A stretch of DNA of 64,000 nt from Ruminococcus sp. OA3. Its GTDB lineage: Bacteria; Bacillota; Clostridia; Lachnospirales; Lachnospiraceae. The stretch covers positions 3,162,001 to 3,226,000 of the forward strand of contig NZ_JAKNTO010000001.1 of assembly GCF_022440845.1 (NCBI RefSeq). Direction: 5' to 3'. The notes below the pieces were generated by a model. The model saw nothing but the letters and a program-made list of their open reading frames with translations, was not told where the DNA came from and did no database searches. A program made the translations under genes and the position numbers. Below, one piece after another: positions 17,192 to 26,894 of the stretch. How positions within the stretch are numbered: position 1 is the stretch's first letter; the number at the start of each line of letters is the position of its first letter.

Positions 17192-18634
17192 TTACGGTGC
17201 CAGCCAATGATACATTTCTTCATATTTTGCTGCTGAATGATTCCAGGAAAAGTCTTGTGCCATCCCCCGGTCAATTATTTTATTCCACTCCCTCTTTTTA
17301 TCATAGTAAACACGTTCCGCATAGCGAATCGTATTTAACATTTCATGCGCGTTGTAATTTGTAAAACTAAATCCTGTTCCAGTGCTTTCAAACTCGTTAT
17401 AAGGCTGTACAGTATCCTTCAATCCTCCTGTTTCGCGAACAATCGGTACCGTACCGTAACGAAGGCTCATTAATTGGCTCAAACCACACGGTTCAAACAG
17501 CGAAGGCATCAAAAATGCATCGCTGGAAGCATAGACTTTATGTGACATAGGCTCTGAATAATAGATATTCGCTGAAACCTTGTTGCCATATTTCCATGCA
17601 AGATGCCGGAACATATTTTCATACTGGGCGTCTCCGGTGCCAAGAACCACCAGTTGTATCGCATCCTGGCATAATTCATCCATCACATACGATACGAGGT
17701 CAAGTCCTTTCTGATCCGTAAGCCGTGAACACATCCCGATCATCATAATCTTCGGGTTCACTTCCAGGCCCAGTTCCTCCTGTAAGGCTGTTTTATTTTT
17801 TATCTTTTCTTTTCTGAAATTCTTTGCGTTATAATGTTTGAAAATGGCTGGATCTGTCTCCGGGTTATATTCATCGTAGTCAATACCGTTGACAATTCCT
17901 CTCAGGCTGTTACTTCTTGCCCTCATCAGACCGTCCAGCCCTTCACCATAAAAAGGTACTTTTATTTCTTCCGCATATGTCTCGCTCACGGTCGTGATAG
18001 CGTCTGCGTAAACAATCCCGCCTTTTAAATAATTTGCATCCCGGTTATGCTCCAGCTTATCCGGCGTAAAGTAATAATCCGAAAGGCCGGTAATATTTTT
18101 AACCGTCCGAAGATCCCATACCCCCTGAAATTTCAGGTTATGTATCGTCATAACCGATTTTATTCCCCAATAGAAATCATTGCCCTGAAAACGTTCTTTC
18201 AGATAAACAGGCACAAGCCCCGTCTGCCAGTCGTGGCAATGAATGATGTCCGGGCGGAAACCTATGACAGGAAGCATAGATAACGCTGCTTTTGAAAAAA
18301 ATGCATATTTCTCGAGATCCCATGGCATTCCGGAATACGGTTTATCCCCGCTGAAGTGTTCTTCATTATCGATAAAATAAAATTTAATCCCTTCATACTC
18401 TGTCTCCAGGATTCCGACATACTGCTGTCTCCAGTTCAGGTCCAGATAGAAACTGGTCACAAACTTAAGTTTTCCTTTGAACTCCTCTTTCATACAGGAA
18501 TACTTAGGAATAATCACACGTACATCGTATTTCTCATTATCAAAATATTTCGGCAGGGAACCTACTACATCCGCAAGTCCTCCTGTTTTTATAAACGGTA
18601 CAGCTTCCGACGCAACGAACAATACATTTTTCAT
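17192..18634 (-). CDS. glgA: Glycogen synthase (ADP-glucose type)
   Basis: GlgA adds glucose from ADP-glucose to growing alpha-1,4-glucan. The 480-residue GT5 enzyme begins with ASEAVPFIKTGGLADVVG, the ADP-glucose binding motif, and has HCHDWQTGLVP in the first domain. The second domain shows MCSRLTDQKGLDLV and the late motif PSLFEPCGLSQLMSLRYGTVPIV with the catalytic glutamate. No other glg gene is adjacent. A 150-bp leader with an inverted repeat precedes it. Confidence 0.96.
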   Translation of the reverse strand: MKNVLFVASEAVPFIKTGGLADVVGSLPKYFDNEKYDVRVIIPKYSCMKEEFKGKLKFVTSFYLDLNWRQQYVGILETEYEGIKFYFIDNEEHFSGDKPYSGMPWDLEKYAFFSKAALSMLPVIGFRPDIIHCHDWQTGLVPVYLKERFQGNDFYWGIKSVMTIHNLKFQGVWDLRTVKNITGLSDYYFTPDKLEHNRDANYLKGGIVYADAITTVSETYAEEIKVPFYGEGLDGLMRARSNSLRGIVNGIDYDEYNPETDPAIFKHYNAKNFRKEKIKNKTALQEELGLEVNPKIMMIGMCSRLTDQKGLDLVSYVMDELCQDAIQLVVLGTGDAQYENMFRHLAWKYGNKVSANIYYSEPMSHKVYASSDAFLMPSLFEPCGLSQLMSLRYGTVPIVRETGGLKDTVQPYNEFESTGTGFSFTNYNAHEMLNTIRYAERVYYDKKREWNKIIDRGMAQDFSWNHSAAKYEEMYHWLAP

Positions 18635-18679
18635 GTTAGAACCTCCCTAATATTAGATGCGACATTCTATGAATATTAT

Positions 18680-18702
18680 ATCATGAATCTTCAATTCATG
18701 AT
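18680..18702. repeat. Perfect inverted repeat in the glgA leader
   Basis: ATCATGAAT (18680-18688) and its complement (18694-18702) are separated by 5 nt, about 45 bp upstream of glgA. There is no T-run, so it is more likely an operator or mRNA hairpin than a terminator. Confidence 0.5.
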
Positions 18703-18800
18703 CGACATTCGCCGTTCGTCAAACGTGCAAGCACGCTTTCCTCACTAACACTCATTATATCGTATTTTTAATATTAAGGAAAGCTTAATATACGATTCCA

Positions 18801-19598
18801 CTAAATATTTTTGTATTCCAGTCTTATTTTATCAGCAATTAGTGCAATAAATTCGGAATTTGTCGGTTTTCCTTTTCCCGTGCTCACGGTGTACCCGAAC
18901 AGTTCATCGATAGTATCCATCTTTCCTCTGCTCCATGCGACTTCAATTGCGTGACGAATCGCACGTTCTACACGGCTCGGCGTCGTCTGATGTTTTTTGG
19001 CAATTGTCGGATACAGGATCTTTGTGATGGAATTCAGCATATCCATGTCCTGCACAGACATAATAATCGCATCTCTCAGATACTGGTATCCCTTAATATG
19101 CGCCGGAACACCAATTTCATGGATAATATTGGTTACATCCACTTCCAGATTTTTTTCCATATATTCGTTCTTGTTGTCACAGGTACTCATCTTCCTGATA
19201 TCTCGTATTCTGCTCATCGCCTGATTTCTTACATGTTTGATCCGATTGATAATCATATCATTGTCAAACGGTTTCATAATGTAATAATACGCACCCAGAT
19301 TAAAAGCATCTTCTGTAATTCTTTCCTGCCCTACAGCGGATACCACAATAAAAGCAGGATGCTTTTTCATTGAATTGTCCTGATTCACTTTTTCCATTAC
19401 AGTAAGTCCGTCAACCTTCGGCATAATAATATCTAATAATACCACATCCGGTTCCTTTTCCTTAATGATATTGTAGATATCATTACCGTTGTCTGCCTGA
19501 CCTACCAGTTCCAGATCACTGTCTTCTTTTATGATCTCCCCCAGCAGATTCACGATCCGCTCATTATCATCTGCAATGGCAATATTTAACTTTTCCAT
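18801..19598 (-). CDS. spo0A: Sporulation master regulator Spo0A
   Basis: Spo0A is the response regulator that commits the cell to sporulation. The 265-residue protein has a receiver domain with the acidic pair at residues 10-11 (ADDNE), the phosphorylated aspartate at residue 56 (VLLDIIMP) and the lysine in YIMKPFDND. The C-terminal DNA-binding domain contains [20 protein letters not shown], as in all Spo0A proteins. The start follows AGGAGGAGAGAT; a further in-frame ATG six codons upstream lacks a binding site. Confidence 0.98.
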   Translation of the reverse strand: MEKLNIAIADDNERIVNLLGEIIKEDSDLELVGQADNGNDIYNIIKEKEPDVVLLDIIMPKVDGLTVMEKVNQDNSMKKHPAFIVVSAVGQERITEDAFNLGAYYYIMKPFDNDMIINRIKHVRNQAMSRIRDIRKMSTCDNKNEYMEKNLEVDVTNIIHEIGVPAHIKGYQYLRDAIIMSVQDMDMLNSITKILYPTIAKKHQTTPSRVERAIRHAIEVAWSRGKMDTIDELFGYTVSTGKGKPTNSEFIALIADKIRLEYKNI

Positions 19599-19672
19599 AT
19601 CTCTCCTCCTGCACATTTACTTTTCTCGGCAGGGCGCCCCTAACAGATACTTTTTTTCTCTGCCATGACTCA

Positions 19673-19701
19673 ATTATAGAGATGTTTCCTTACCAAATCA
19701 A
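19673..19701 (-). promoter_or_regulatory. Sigma-A promoter of spo0A
   Basis: On the minus strand TTGATT (19696-19701) and a perfect TATAAT (19673-19678) are spaced by 17 bp, about 75 bp before the start codon. Confidence 0.7.
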
Positions 19702-19730
19702 GTTAAACTGCCATAAATTGGTAAGTTTCG

Positions 19731-19737
19731 TTCGACA
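19731..19737 (-). promoter_or_regulatory. 0A box upstream of spo0A
   Basis: TGTCGAA on the minus strand is an exact match to the Spo0A binding site, 30 bp upstream of the -35 element. It suggests autoregulation. Confidence 0.65.
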
Positions 19738-19842
19738 CTTTCCATGAGAGAATTGCCGAAAAAAGCCAGACGCTGGAAAATACACTCCTGTTTTGACTGC
19801 TAAAGAAGGGAATTATCGGATTTTAATATATAATGCCGTAAA

Positions 19843-21045
19843 TCAGTCTTTTAGCATATTTTCGATAAAAATCCCAAATCCCCGGGATGGATCCTTGATA
19901 AATACATGTGTCACAGCTCCGATTAGTTTGCCATTCTGCAGAATCGGGCTTCCGCTCATACCCTGGACGATCCCGCCGGTGGCACCGAGCAGTCGCTGAT
20001 CGGTCACATGAATGACAAAACTTTTATTTGTGTTTTTTTCATTATAATCGATATCCGAAATTTCAATCCCATACTCTTCCACAGTACCGTCAACATTGCT
20101 CAGGATGCTGGCTGGTCCTTCCTGGATTTCCTGTTTCAGTCCAATTTCTTTCGGTGTCAGTGACAGACGCTGTCTCCCGTTATCATTCAGCGTCCCGCTG
20201 ATGCCGTTCGCCTGATTATCAGTGATATCTCCAAGCTTTTCTGTCTCCTGATAAGTGATAACACCTTTTAATTCACCCGGATTTCCCTTGACACCTTTAG
20301 ATATGGAAAGAATCTTTGCGCTGTACAGCTCACCCTGTTCCAGACTCAATAGCTCCCCGGTATCCATATCACTGATGCCATGGCCAAGTGCCCCATACGT
20401 ACCATCTTCCTCCATATATGTCAGTGTTCCGATACCCTGAATATTATCCCTTACCCAGATGCCCAGTTTATAGGAGCCATCAGTTGTCAGAACAGGCTGC
20501 AGCGCCAGCATGATTTCTTCTTCCCCTCTTTTCACCAGCAGCTGCATTTCATCTCCCTGGCTATCTTCCACCATCTGCATTAATTCCTGTTTATCTTCCA
20601 GTTTTTTACCATTTACTTCCATAATATAGTCTCCGGCTTTCGCTATATTTTTGGCCGGATCGTTAAGCATTGCATCCTGCGCATCTACTTCCCCGGTATC
20701 AATGATCATGACTCCGTCGGTCTCCATATACAGGCCGATGGTATCTCCGCTGACACAGACTGTCCGCTGTGCAACATTCTGTACCGTTACCGTCTTAACC
20801 GGCACGACTCCGAATAACCGGCAGGTAATTCGGTATGAATCGCTTCCCACAACCTCCAGGCTATCATCATATGTGACAAATGTCGATGGAAATATTTCAT
20901 CCAGCTGCTCTTCCTGTCCCTCATAGACGCTGATCTCATCCGGTATGGATGACTGCACCGTATAATAGAAGTAACCGGCACACAACATCAGTGACAGGCA
21001 AAGCATCACCCACAAAAATCTTCTATATTTCTGACTGTTGCTCAC
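19843..21045 (-). CDS. spoIVB: SpoIVB serine peptidase
   Basis: SpoIVB is made in the forespore and cleaves SpoIVFA, which releases SigK activation in the mother cell. The 400-residue protein has an N-terminal membrane anchor (about residues 10-28), a PDZ domain near residues 100-180 (AGDYIMEVNGKKLEDKQEL), and the S55 peptidase domain with the catalytic histidine in ALGHGISDMDTGE and serine in QGMSGSPIL. It sits next to spo0A as in most spore-forming Firmicutes. Confidence 0.96.
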   Translation of the reverse strand: MSNSQKYRRFLWVMLCLSLMLCAGYFYYTVQSSIPDEISVYEGQEEQLDEIFPSTFVTYDDSLEVVGSDSYRITCRLFGVVPVKTVTVQNVAQRTVCVSGDTIGLYMETDGVMIIDTGEVDAQDAMLNDPAKNIAKAGDYIMEVNGKKLEDKQELMQMVEDSQGDEMQLLVKRGEEEIMLALQPVLTTDGSYKLGIWVRDNIQGIGTLTYMEEDGTYGALGHGISDMDTGELLSLEQGELYSAKILSISKGVKGNPGELKGVITYQETEKLGDITDNQANGISGTLNDNGRQRLSLTPKEIGLKQEIQEGPASILSNVDGTVEEYGIEISDIDYNEKNTNKSFVIHVTDQRLLGATGGIVQGMSGSPILQNGKLIGAVTHVFIKDPSRGFGIFIENMLKD

Positions 21046-21075
21046 TTCATCACATCCTTTTCTTTTAAAAGCTGC

Positions 21076-21109
21076 AAAAAAGGATATACCGTGTTGTATA
21101 TCCTTTTTT
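21076..21109. terminator. Terminator of recN
   Basis: A 14-bp perfect stem (AAAAAAGGATATAC and its complement) with a 6-nt loop ends in a run of T on the minus strand, 15 bp after the recN stop. Confidence 0.88.
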
Positions 21110-21123
21110 AGTATGCGATGATT

Positions 21124-22818
21124 TCAGTTTTTCAGTCTTGTATTTTTATGTACCTGTGCCAATTCTTTCATCTCACAGGCATTTGAAAGAACACTCTGAG
21201 TAATCCTGGTTCCGCCCAGCATACGGGCAATTTCATGTATGGATCCTTCTTCGTCAAGCCTTCTTATCCTTGTTACGGTAATTGTATCCTGCACATTTTT
21301 TTCAATTTCAAAATGTGCATCAGCCATCGCCGCTATCTGAGGCAGATGTGTAATGCATAAAACCTGTCGCTCTCCAGAAATTTCCGCCATTTTTTCGGCA
21401 ACTTTCTGAGCAGTACGGCCGCTGATTCCGGTATCAATCTCATCAAATATTAAAACCTCAGTATCATCTTTATCTGCCATCAACGTTTTGACTGCAAGCA
21501 TGATACGTGAAAGCTCTCCTCCTGACACCACCTTCGAAAGCGCGCGCTTTTCTTCCCCCGGATTCGTAGAAATCAAAAACTCAATTTTATCGTATCCGTT
21601 TTTTGAAAAATCATGCAGTTTTTCAAATGCAATTTCAAATTCCACCTGAAGAAAATTCAGTTCCCGCAGGGAATCAACAATTCTTTTTTCCAAATCTTTC
21701 GCAGCATTTTTTCGTAGTTCACACAACTTATCACACAATTTCTGCAGTTTTCCGCGTGCAGCGTTCTGTTCTCTGACAAGTCCGGCTCTGTGCTCCTCAA
21801 GATTAAGCAGTTCTTCCAGCTTTTTCTGCTGTTCATTTTGGTAGTTTAGAATTTTCTCTACACTTTCTCCATATTTCCCTTTTAAATGATTGATCTCATC
21901 CAGACGTGTCTCCGTCTGTGCAAATAGTTCCTCCGAAAAAGTCATATCCTCGAGATATCCGGAAATGTCTCTGTTCAGATCATTGAGCATACCTTCTATA
22001 TCCAGCGCCTGAGAATAAATACGCGAAAGTTCCTCATCAAAATCATTCAGTGCCGCAAGCTCCCTTACCACACGCCCTGTCAGCTCACCCGCTGAGGCAG
22101 GGTTGTCATACCCTGTCATTCCATGCACTTCCTGAAGTGTCTCTACAATTTTTCTCGAATTGGAAAGTTTCCGATACAGGCTTTCCAGTTCTTCATCTTC
22201 TCCCGGCCTGATGCCGGCTTCCTCAATCTCACGTATCTCAAACTCCAGAAAAGAAACCTCTCTCTGGCGCTGCTCTTCATCGATACTGCAGGCTTTCAGT
22301 TCCCGTGACAGCTGTTGGTAGGCATGATAGCTATCTTCTACCTTCTGTTTTTGCTCCCTGAGCAGTTCACCGGCAAACCCATCCAGAATCTCCAGCTGTT
22401 TTTCCGGGTACAGCAGCGACTGATGCTCATGCTGTCCATGGATATCAAGTAGCAGGGATGCCACCGCTTTCATCTGACTGACTGTGCAGGTCTCCCCATT
22501 GATTCGGCTGATACTGCGTCCTTCCATGATCTTCCGGCTTAAGATCACCTGTCCGTCTTCCGGAATGACAGAAAGCTTCCGCAGTTCTTCCGTGATTCTC
22601 GGATTCTCAATCGTAAAAATCAGTTCCACCAGTGCAGAATTCCCAAATTTTCCTATGCTGTCACTGGCCATTTTTTTACCAAGTGCCAGATTGACCGAAC
22701 CAAGAAGGATTGATTTTCCGGCTCCTGTTTCTCCAGTGAGAATGTTAAGCCCCCGTTCAAAATCCACTTCCACTTCATCGATCAGTGCAATATTCTTTAC
22801 ATGTAAATTGGTTAACAT
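21124..22818 (-). CDS. recN: DNA repair protein RecN
   Basis: RecN is an SMC-like ATPase that acts early in double-strand break repair. The 564-residue protein has the Walker A motif GETGAGKS near residue 33, long coiled-coil arms in the centre, and a C-terminal ATPase half with signature SGGELSRIMLAVK and Walker B VLIFDEIDTGISG. The start is the ATG preceded by GGGAGGT; the frame remains open 45 codons upstream but overlaps argR and is not used. Confidence 0.96.
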   Translation of the reverse strand: MLTNLHVKNIALIDEVEVDFERGLNILTGETGAGKSILLGSVNLALGKKMASDSIGKFGNSALVELIFTIENPRITEELRKLSVIPEDGQVILSRKIMEGRSISRINGETCTVSQMKAVASLLLDIHGQHEHQSLLYPEKQLEILDGFAGELLREQKQKVEDSYHAYQQLSRELKACSIDEEQRQREVSFLEFEIREIEEAGIRPGEDEELESLYRKLSNSRKIVETLQEVHGMTGYDNPASAGELTGRVVRELAALNDFDEELSRIYSQALDIEGMLNDLNRDISGYLEDMTFSEELFAQTETRLDEINHLKGKYGESVEKILNYQNEQQKKLEELLNLEEHRAGLVREQNAARGKLQKLCDKLCELRKNAAKDLEKRIVDSLRELNFLQVEFEIAFEKLHDFSKNGYDKIEFLISTNPGEEKRALSKVVSGGELSRIMLAVKTLMADKDDTEVLIFDEIDTGISGRTAQKVAEKMAEISGERQVLCITHLPQIAAMADAHFEIEKNVQDTITVTRIRRLDEEGSIHEIARMLGGTRITQSVLSNACEMKELAQVHKNTRLKN

Positions 22819-22837
22819 GACTACCTCCCGGCTGTTA

Positions 22838-23296
22838 TCAGAGGATACTGCCCAACATCCTTTTGAGTTTATCCATGACAAGAAGTGCTTCATCGGCACT
22901 GCGAATCGCACACATAATCGTGTTGTCTCCGGCAATACATCCCACAATCTCATTCCACTGCATCTCGTCCAGTGCCGCAGCTGCCGCCATAGCCATCCCG
23001 GATACGGTCTTAATCACAAGGATATTCTGCGCCAGATCCATGGACACAAATGCCGTCTTCAGGACATGGATATACTTTGTTGCAAGTTCTTTATCATGAT
23101 TCTGAAAAACCGCATACTTGGAATGTCCGTTTTCCAAAGCAATTTTCGTCAGCCTTAATTCCCTGATATCTCTGGATACCGTCGCCTGCGTCACGCGAAA
23201 TCCGCTCTCATTCAGCCGTTCCGCCAGTTCTTCCTGTGTTTCAATGTCATACTGATTAATCAGCTTTATTATCTGAGTATGCCTGGCAATCTTCAT
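22838..23296 (-). CDS. argR: Arginine repressor ArgR/AhrC
   Basis: ArgR represses arginine biosynthesis genes and activates catabolism when bound to arginine. The 152-residue protein has the winged-helix N-terminus (TQEELAERLNESGFRVTQATVSRDIREL), and the C-terminal hexamerisation and arginine-binding domain with GCIAGDNTIMCAIR. It sits between nadK and recN with short gaps, the standard clostridial order, and no arg genes are near. Confidence 0.96.
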   Translation of the reverse strand: MKIARHTQIIKLINQYDIETQEELAERLNESGFRVTQATVSRDIRELRLTKIALENGHSKYAVFQNHDKELATKYIHVLKTAFVSMDLAQNILVIKTVSGMAMAAAAALDEMQWNEIVGCIAGDNTIMCAIRSADEALLVMDKLKRMLGSIL

Positions 23297-23337
23297 TCGT
23301 ATTCCCTCCTGCCGAAAATCATAGCCAATGGTTCAAG

Positions 23338-24201
23338 TTAACTGTTATTCATCTTTTTACGTAATGTTTCAAGGAAACTGACATTATTAATTTTTATGAT
23401 ACGGGTATCTTTTGTCGATTTTTCAATCACGATTCGGTCGCCTGTGACCATCGGTACCGTTGTATCTCCGTCAAATGCTGCCATACCGCGTTCAATCATC
23501 TCATCCCTTCCCGGACCGATCTCCACAGTGATCTTATCATTGTCCGAAAAGACGATGCTTCTGGTATTGAGAGTATGCGGTGCCAGTGGAGTCATCAGGA
23601 TCATCGATGCATCCGGAGAAATAATCGGTCCCCCCGCCGAAAGGCTGTAGCCCGTCGAACCGGTAGGTGTCGCTATGATGATACCGTCCGCATTATAGGA
23701 GTTCAGGAATTCATCATTGACATAATTGTGAAATTTCACCACGCAGAGCGACCGCTCACGGCTGATCACAATATCATTCAGTGCGATATCCTGTTCCAGA
23801 AGTTCCCCGTTGTGGTAGACACTGCCGCACAGCATCATTCTGCGCTCAATTTCGTAGTCATCTCCCATCAGGTGATCCAGAGCCGGATAGACAGAATACT
23901 GGTCAATCTCCGCCAGATATCCCAGCGTCCCAAGATTGATGCCAAACAGAGGCAGCTGTCTGTCAACCACATCTCTTGCCGCCTGAAGAAGGGTGCCGTC
24001 CCCTCCGAGCACGATAACACAGTCAACATTTTCCGGTATCTGGCTGACATCTGTATAATGAAATGAACCGTCATTGTTCCCATGATCTGACTGCTGAACC
24101 ACACAGGATTTTCCATGTTCTTTCAGATAATTGGAAATTTTATGTGTCACCAGCAGTTCTTTGTCTTTGACACTGTTCGTAATGATATAAAAACAATCCA
24201 T
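23338..24201 (-). CDS. nadK: NAD kinase
   Basis: NAD kinase phosphorylates NAD to NADP. The 287-residue protein shows the GGDGTLLQAARD motif (about residues 70-81), FGINLGTLGYL, the NADGIIIATPTGSTGYSLSAGGPI region that carries the second nucleotide-binding site, and PHTLNTRSIV. It is followed by argR and preceded by tlyA with a gap of only one base, so they are surely one transcript. Confidence 0.96.
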   Translation of the reverse strand: MDCFYIITNSVKDKELLVTHKISNYLKEHGKSCVVQQSDHGNNDGSFHYTDVSQIPENVDCVIVLGGDGTLLQAARDVVDRQLPLFGINLGTLGYLAEIDQYSVYPALDHLMGDDYEIERRMMLCGSVYHNGELLEQDIALNDIVISRERSLCVVKFHNYVNDEFLNSYNADGIIIATPTGSTGYSLSAGGPIISPDASMILMTPLAPHTLNTRSIVFSDNDKITVEIGPGRDEMIERGMAAFDGDTTVPMVTGDRIVIEKSTKDTRIIKINNVSFLETLRKKMNNS

Positions 24202-24202
24202 A

Positions 24203-25018
24203 TCAGACCCCTTTATCCAGATCAGCGTGTGCTTTTTTTACCACAGCTTCGACATCAATATCCGTACACTGTGGCACAGTTCCCGCAGGAAGTTTCTGCA
24301 GATGCATCAGATATTCAATATTTCCCTCCGGTCCTTTAATCGGTGAAAAATCCAGGTGACACACCGCGAAAGAAATGCTGCGTGCATAATCCGCCACTTT
24401 TCGAATGACTTCCATATGAACCTCAGGGTCTCTGACAACACCTTTTTTTCCAACTTTTTCTCTTCCGGCCTCGAACTGAGGTTTGATGAGACAGACAATC
24501 TGCCCGTCTTCTGTCAACAGGTTTCTCACCGGAAGAAGCACTTTCAGCAGCGAAATAAAGGATACATCGATCGACGCAAACTGTGCCGGTTCTCCGATGT
24601 CCGCGGGAACCACATAACGGATGTTTGTCCTCTCCATACACACAACGCGCTTATCCTGACGCAGCTTCCAGTCCAGCTGGCCGTGTCCCACATCAACAGC
24701 ATAGACTTTCTGTGCCCCATTCTGCAGCATACAGTCTGTGAATCCGCCTGTAGAGGATCCCACATCCATACAGACTTTTCCGTCAGGCACCACGCCGAAG
24801 TGTTTCATCGCCTTCTCCAGCTTCAATCCCCCACGGCTGACATATGGCAGTACATTTTCCTTCACTGTAATCTCCACGCTGTCCTGAAACATGGAGCCGG
24901 CTTTATCCTCTCTCTGTCCGTCCACGAACACATTGCCGGACATTATAACAGCTTTTGCCTTTTCTCTGGACGGTGCAAACCCTCTCCTCACCACCAGAAT
25001 ATCTAATCGTTCTTTCAT
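24203..25018 (-). CDS. tlyA: TlyA-family rRNA 2'-O-methyltransferase
   Basis: TlyA proteins methylate ribose in 16S and/or 23S rRNA. The 271-residue protein has an N-terminal S4 RNA-binding domain (LDILVVRRGFAPSREKAKA) and a Rossmann methyltransferase domain with the SAM site DVGSSTGGFTDCMLQNGA and VDVGHGQLDWKLR. The C-terminal part shows KPQFEAGREKVGKKGVVRD. It lies between dxs and nadK in the conserved clostridial operon. Confidence 0.94.
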   Translation of the reverse strand: MKERLDILVVRRGFAPSREKAKAVIMSGNVFVDGQREDKAGSMFQDSVEITVKENVLPYVSRGGLKLEKAMKHFGVVPDGKVCMDVGSSTGGFTDCMLQNGAQKVYAVDVGHGQLDWKLRQDKRVVCMERTNIRYVVPADIGEPAQFASIDVSFISLLKVLLPVRNLLTEDGQIVCLIKPQFEAGREKVGKKGVVRDPEVHMEVIRKVADYARSISFAVCHLDFSPIKGPEGNIEYLMHLQKLPAGTVPQCTDIDVEAVVKKAHADLDKGV

Positions 25019-25029
25019 ATTCCTCCACT

Positions 25030-26883
25030 TCAGGATTTCAGAATTCTATTAAAAACGGATTCTTCATCCATTCCCAGTTCCCTGTACTGCTGTTCTACAC
25101 TGCCATGACCGACAAACTGATCCGGTATCGCAAAAATGTCGACAGCAGTTTCCCGGTGATGTTCATGAAACCATGCACTCACCTGCTGTCCGAACCCCCC
25201 GGTTACTACATTTTCTTCGAGTGTCACGATCCGTCTGTGTGTATCACCCAGTTTCTCAAGCAGTGCATAATCCAATGGTTTTACAAACCTTACATTTACC
25301 AGAGTCACTTTGATCCCCTTTTCTTTCAGGCGTTCACTCACCTGATGAGCAGTTTTTACCATACTGCCTACAGCCAGAACCGCAACGTCTTTTCCCCACT
25401 GCAGCACTTCGGATTTTCCGTGGACGACGGGCTCCCTGTTTTCCTGCAACCCCTCATACGCGTCACCTCTCGGATAGCGCAGAGCCACGGGACCGTCAAA
25501 GTTTACGGCAAATTTCATCATATCAGAGAGTTCCCATTTGTTTTTGGGTGCCATCACTGTCATGTTCGGCATCATTGACAAATACGTCAGGTCAAAACAA
25601 CCGTGATGAGTTTCACCGTCGCTTCCTACGAGACCGGCCCGGTCGATGGCAAAAACCACATGCAGTTTCTGCATACAGACATCGTGAAGAACCTGATCGA
25701 ACGCACGCTGTAAAAATGACGAATATACGGCAAACACGGGCTTCAGACCGCCAAGTGCAAGTCCTGCCGCAAATGTCACTGCATGTTCTTCCGCAATCCC
25801 CACATCAAAGAAACGATCCGGGAACATATGTGCAAACCGCTTCAGCCCCGTCCCTGTCGGCATCGCTGCGGTTACCGCCACTACTTTTTCATCCCGGTCG
25901 CCAAATTTCCTCATGACTGTTGAAAAAATATCAGAATATGCAGCTTTTCCGGAACGGCTTACAGGAATCCCCGTCTCAATCTCAAATGGAGCTGTCCCAT
26001 GAAAACGTGCCGGATGACGCATAGCCGGTTCATAGCCTTTTCCCTTTTTGGTCAGCACGTGAACGATCACCGGGCCTTCCACGCGAAGCGCCTCCTGAAA
26101 CAGTTTTACCATCTGAGGAACATTGTGGCCGTCCACCGGTCCCAGATATGTCAGACCCATATTTTCAAACAGCATCCCCGGAATGATAAACTGCTTGATT
26201 CCATTCTTGGTTCTGTGAATGGCATTTACCATCCCCTCCCCGATCTTCGGCAATTTTTTCAGCGTATTCGTCACGTTCATTTTCAGCTCTGTATAGGACT
26301 CAGCAGTCCGTATATTCCCGAGATAACGCGACATACCGCCGACGTTATCTGAAATCGACATATTATTATCATTCAGAATGATGATAAAGTTCTTTTTCAG
26401 CTCCGCAACATTATTCAACGCCTCATATGCCATGCCGCCGGTGAGTGCCCCGTCTCCGATCACAGACATTACACGGTAAGATCCGCCGAGCAGATCCCGG
26501 GAACGCACGTATCCAAGCCCCGCCGAGATGGAAGTCGAGCTGTGGCCGGTATCGAAGGAATCGCAATCGCTCTCGCACCGTTTTGGAAAACCGCTCATTC
26601 CGTCTGCCTTTCGCAGATTTTGAAATCCATCTGCCCGCCCGGTCAGTATCTTATGTGTATAGCACTGATGACCGACATCCCATATCAGCTTATCTTCCGG
26701 CAGATTCAAAACCAGATGGAGTGCGATCGTCAGCTCGACCACACCCAGATTGGAGGCAAGATGACCGCCTGTCCTGCTCAGGTTACTGATCAGGAATTCC
26801 CGGATCTCTTCCGCAAGGGTATAAAGCTCTTCTTTATTCAGATTTTTCACATCGTTTGGTTTCTTTATTCTCTCTAATACCAT
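25030..26883 (-). CDS. dxs: 1-deoxy-D-xylulose-5-phosphate synthase
   Basis: Dxs is the thiamine-diphosphate enzyme that makes DXP from pyruvate and glyceraldehyde-3-phosphate, the first step of the MEP isoprenoid pathway. The 617-residue protein has the TPP motif VIGDGALTGGMAYEALNN (about residues 143-160), DNNMSISDNVG, and the transketolase C-half with FAIDRAGLVGSDGETHHG. It follows ispA with an 11-bp gap, linking precursor synthesis with prenyl chain synthesis. Confidence 0.98.
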   Translation of the reverse strand: MVLERIKKPNDVKNLNKEELYTLAEEIREFLISNLSRTGGHLASNLGVVELTIALHLVLNLPEDKLIWDVGHQCYTHKILTGRADGFQNLRKADGMSGFPKRCESDCDSFDTGHSSTSISAGLGYVRSRDLLGGSYRVMSVIGDGALTGGMAYEALNNVAELKKNFIIILNDNNMSISDNVGGMSRYLGNIRTAESYTELKMNVTNTLKKLPKIGEGMVNAIHRTKNGIKQFIIPGMLFENMGLTYLGPVDGHNVPQMVKLFQEALRVEGPVIVHVLTKKGKGYEPAMRHPARFHGTAPFEIETGIPVSRSGKAAYSDIFSTVMRKFGDRDEKVVAVTAAMPTGTGLKRFAHMFPDRFFDVGIAEEHAVTFAAGLALGGLKPVFAVYSSFLQRAFDQVLHDVCMQKLHVVFAIDRAGLVGSDGETHHGCFDLTYLSMMPNMTVMAPKNKWELSDMMKFAVNFDGPVALRYPRGDAYEGLQENREPVVHGKSEVLQWGKDVAVLAVGSMVKTAHQVSERLKEKGIKVTLVNVRFVKPLDYALLEKLGDTHRRIVTLEENVVTGGFGQQVSAWFHEHHRETAVDIFAIPDQFVGHGSVEQQYRELGMDEESVFNRILKS

Positions 26884-26894
26884 ATCGCAACCTT

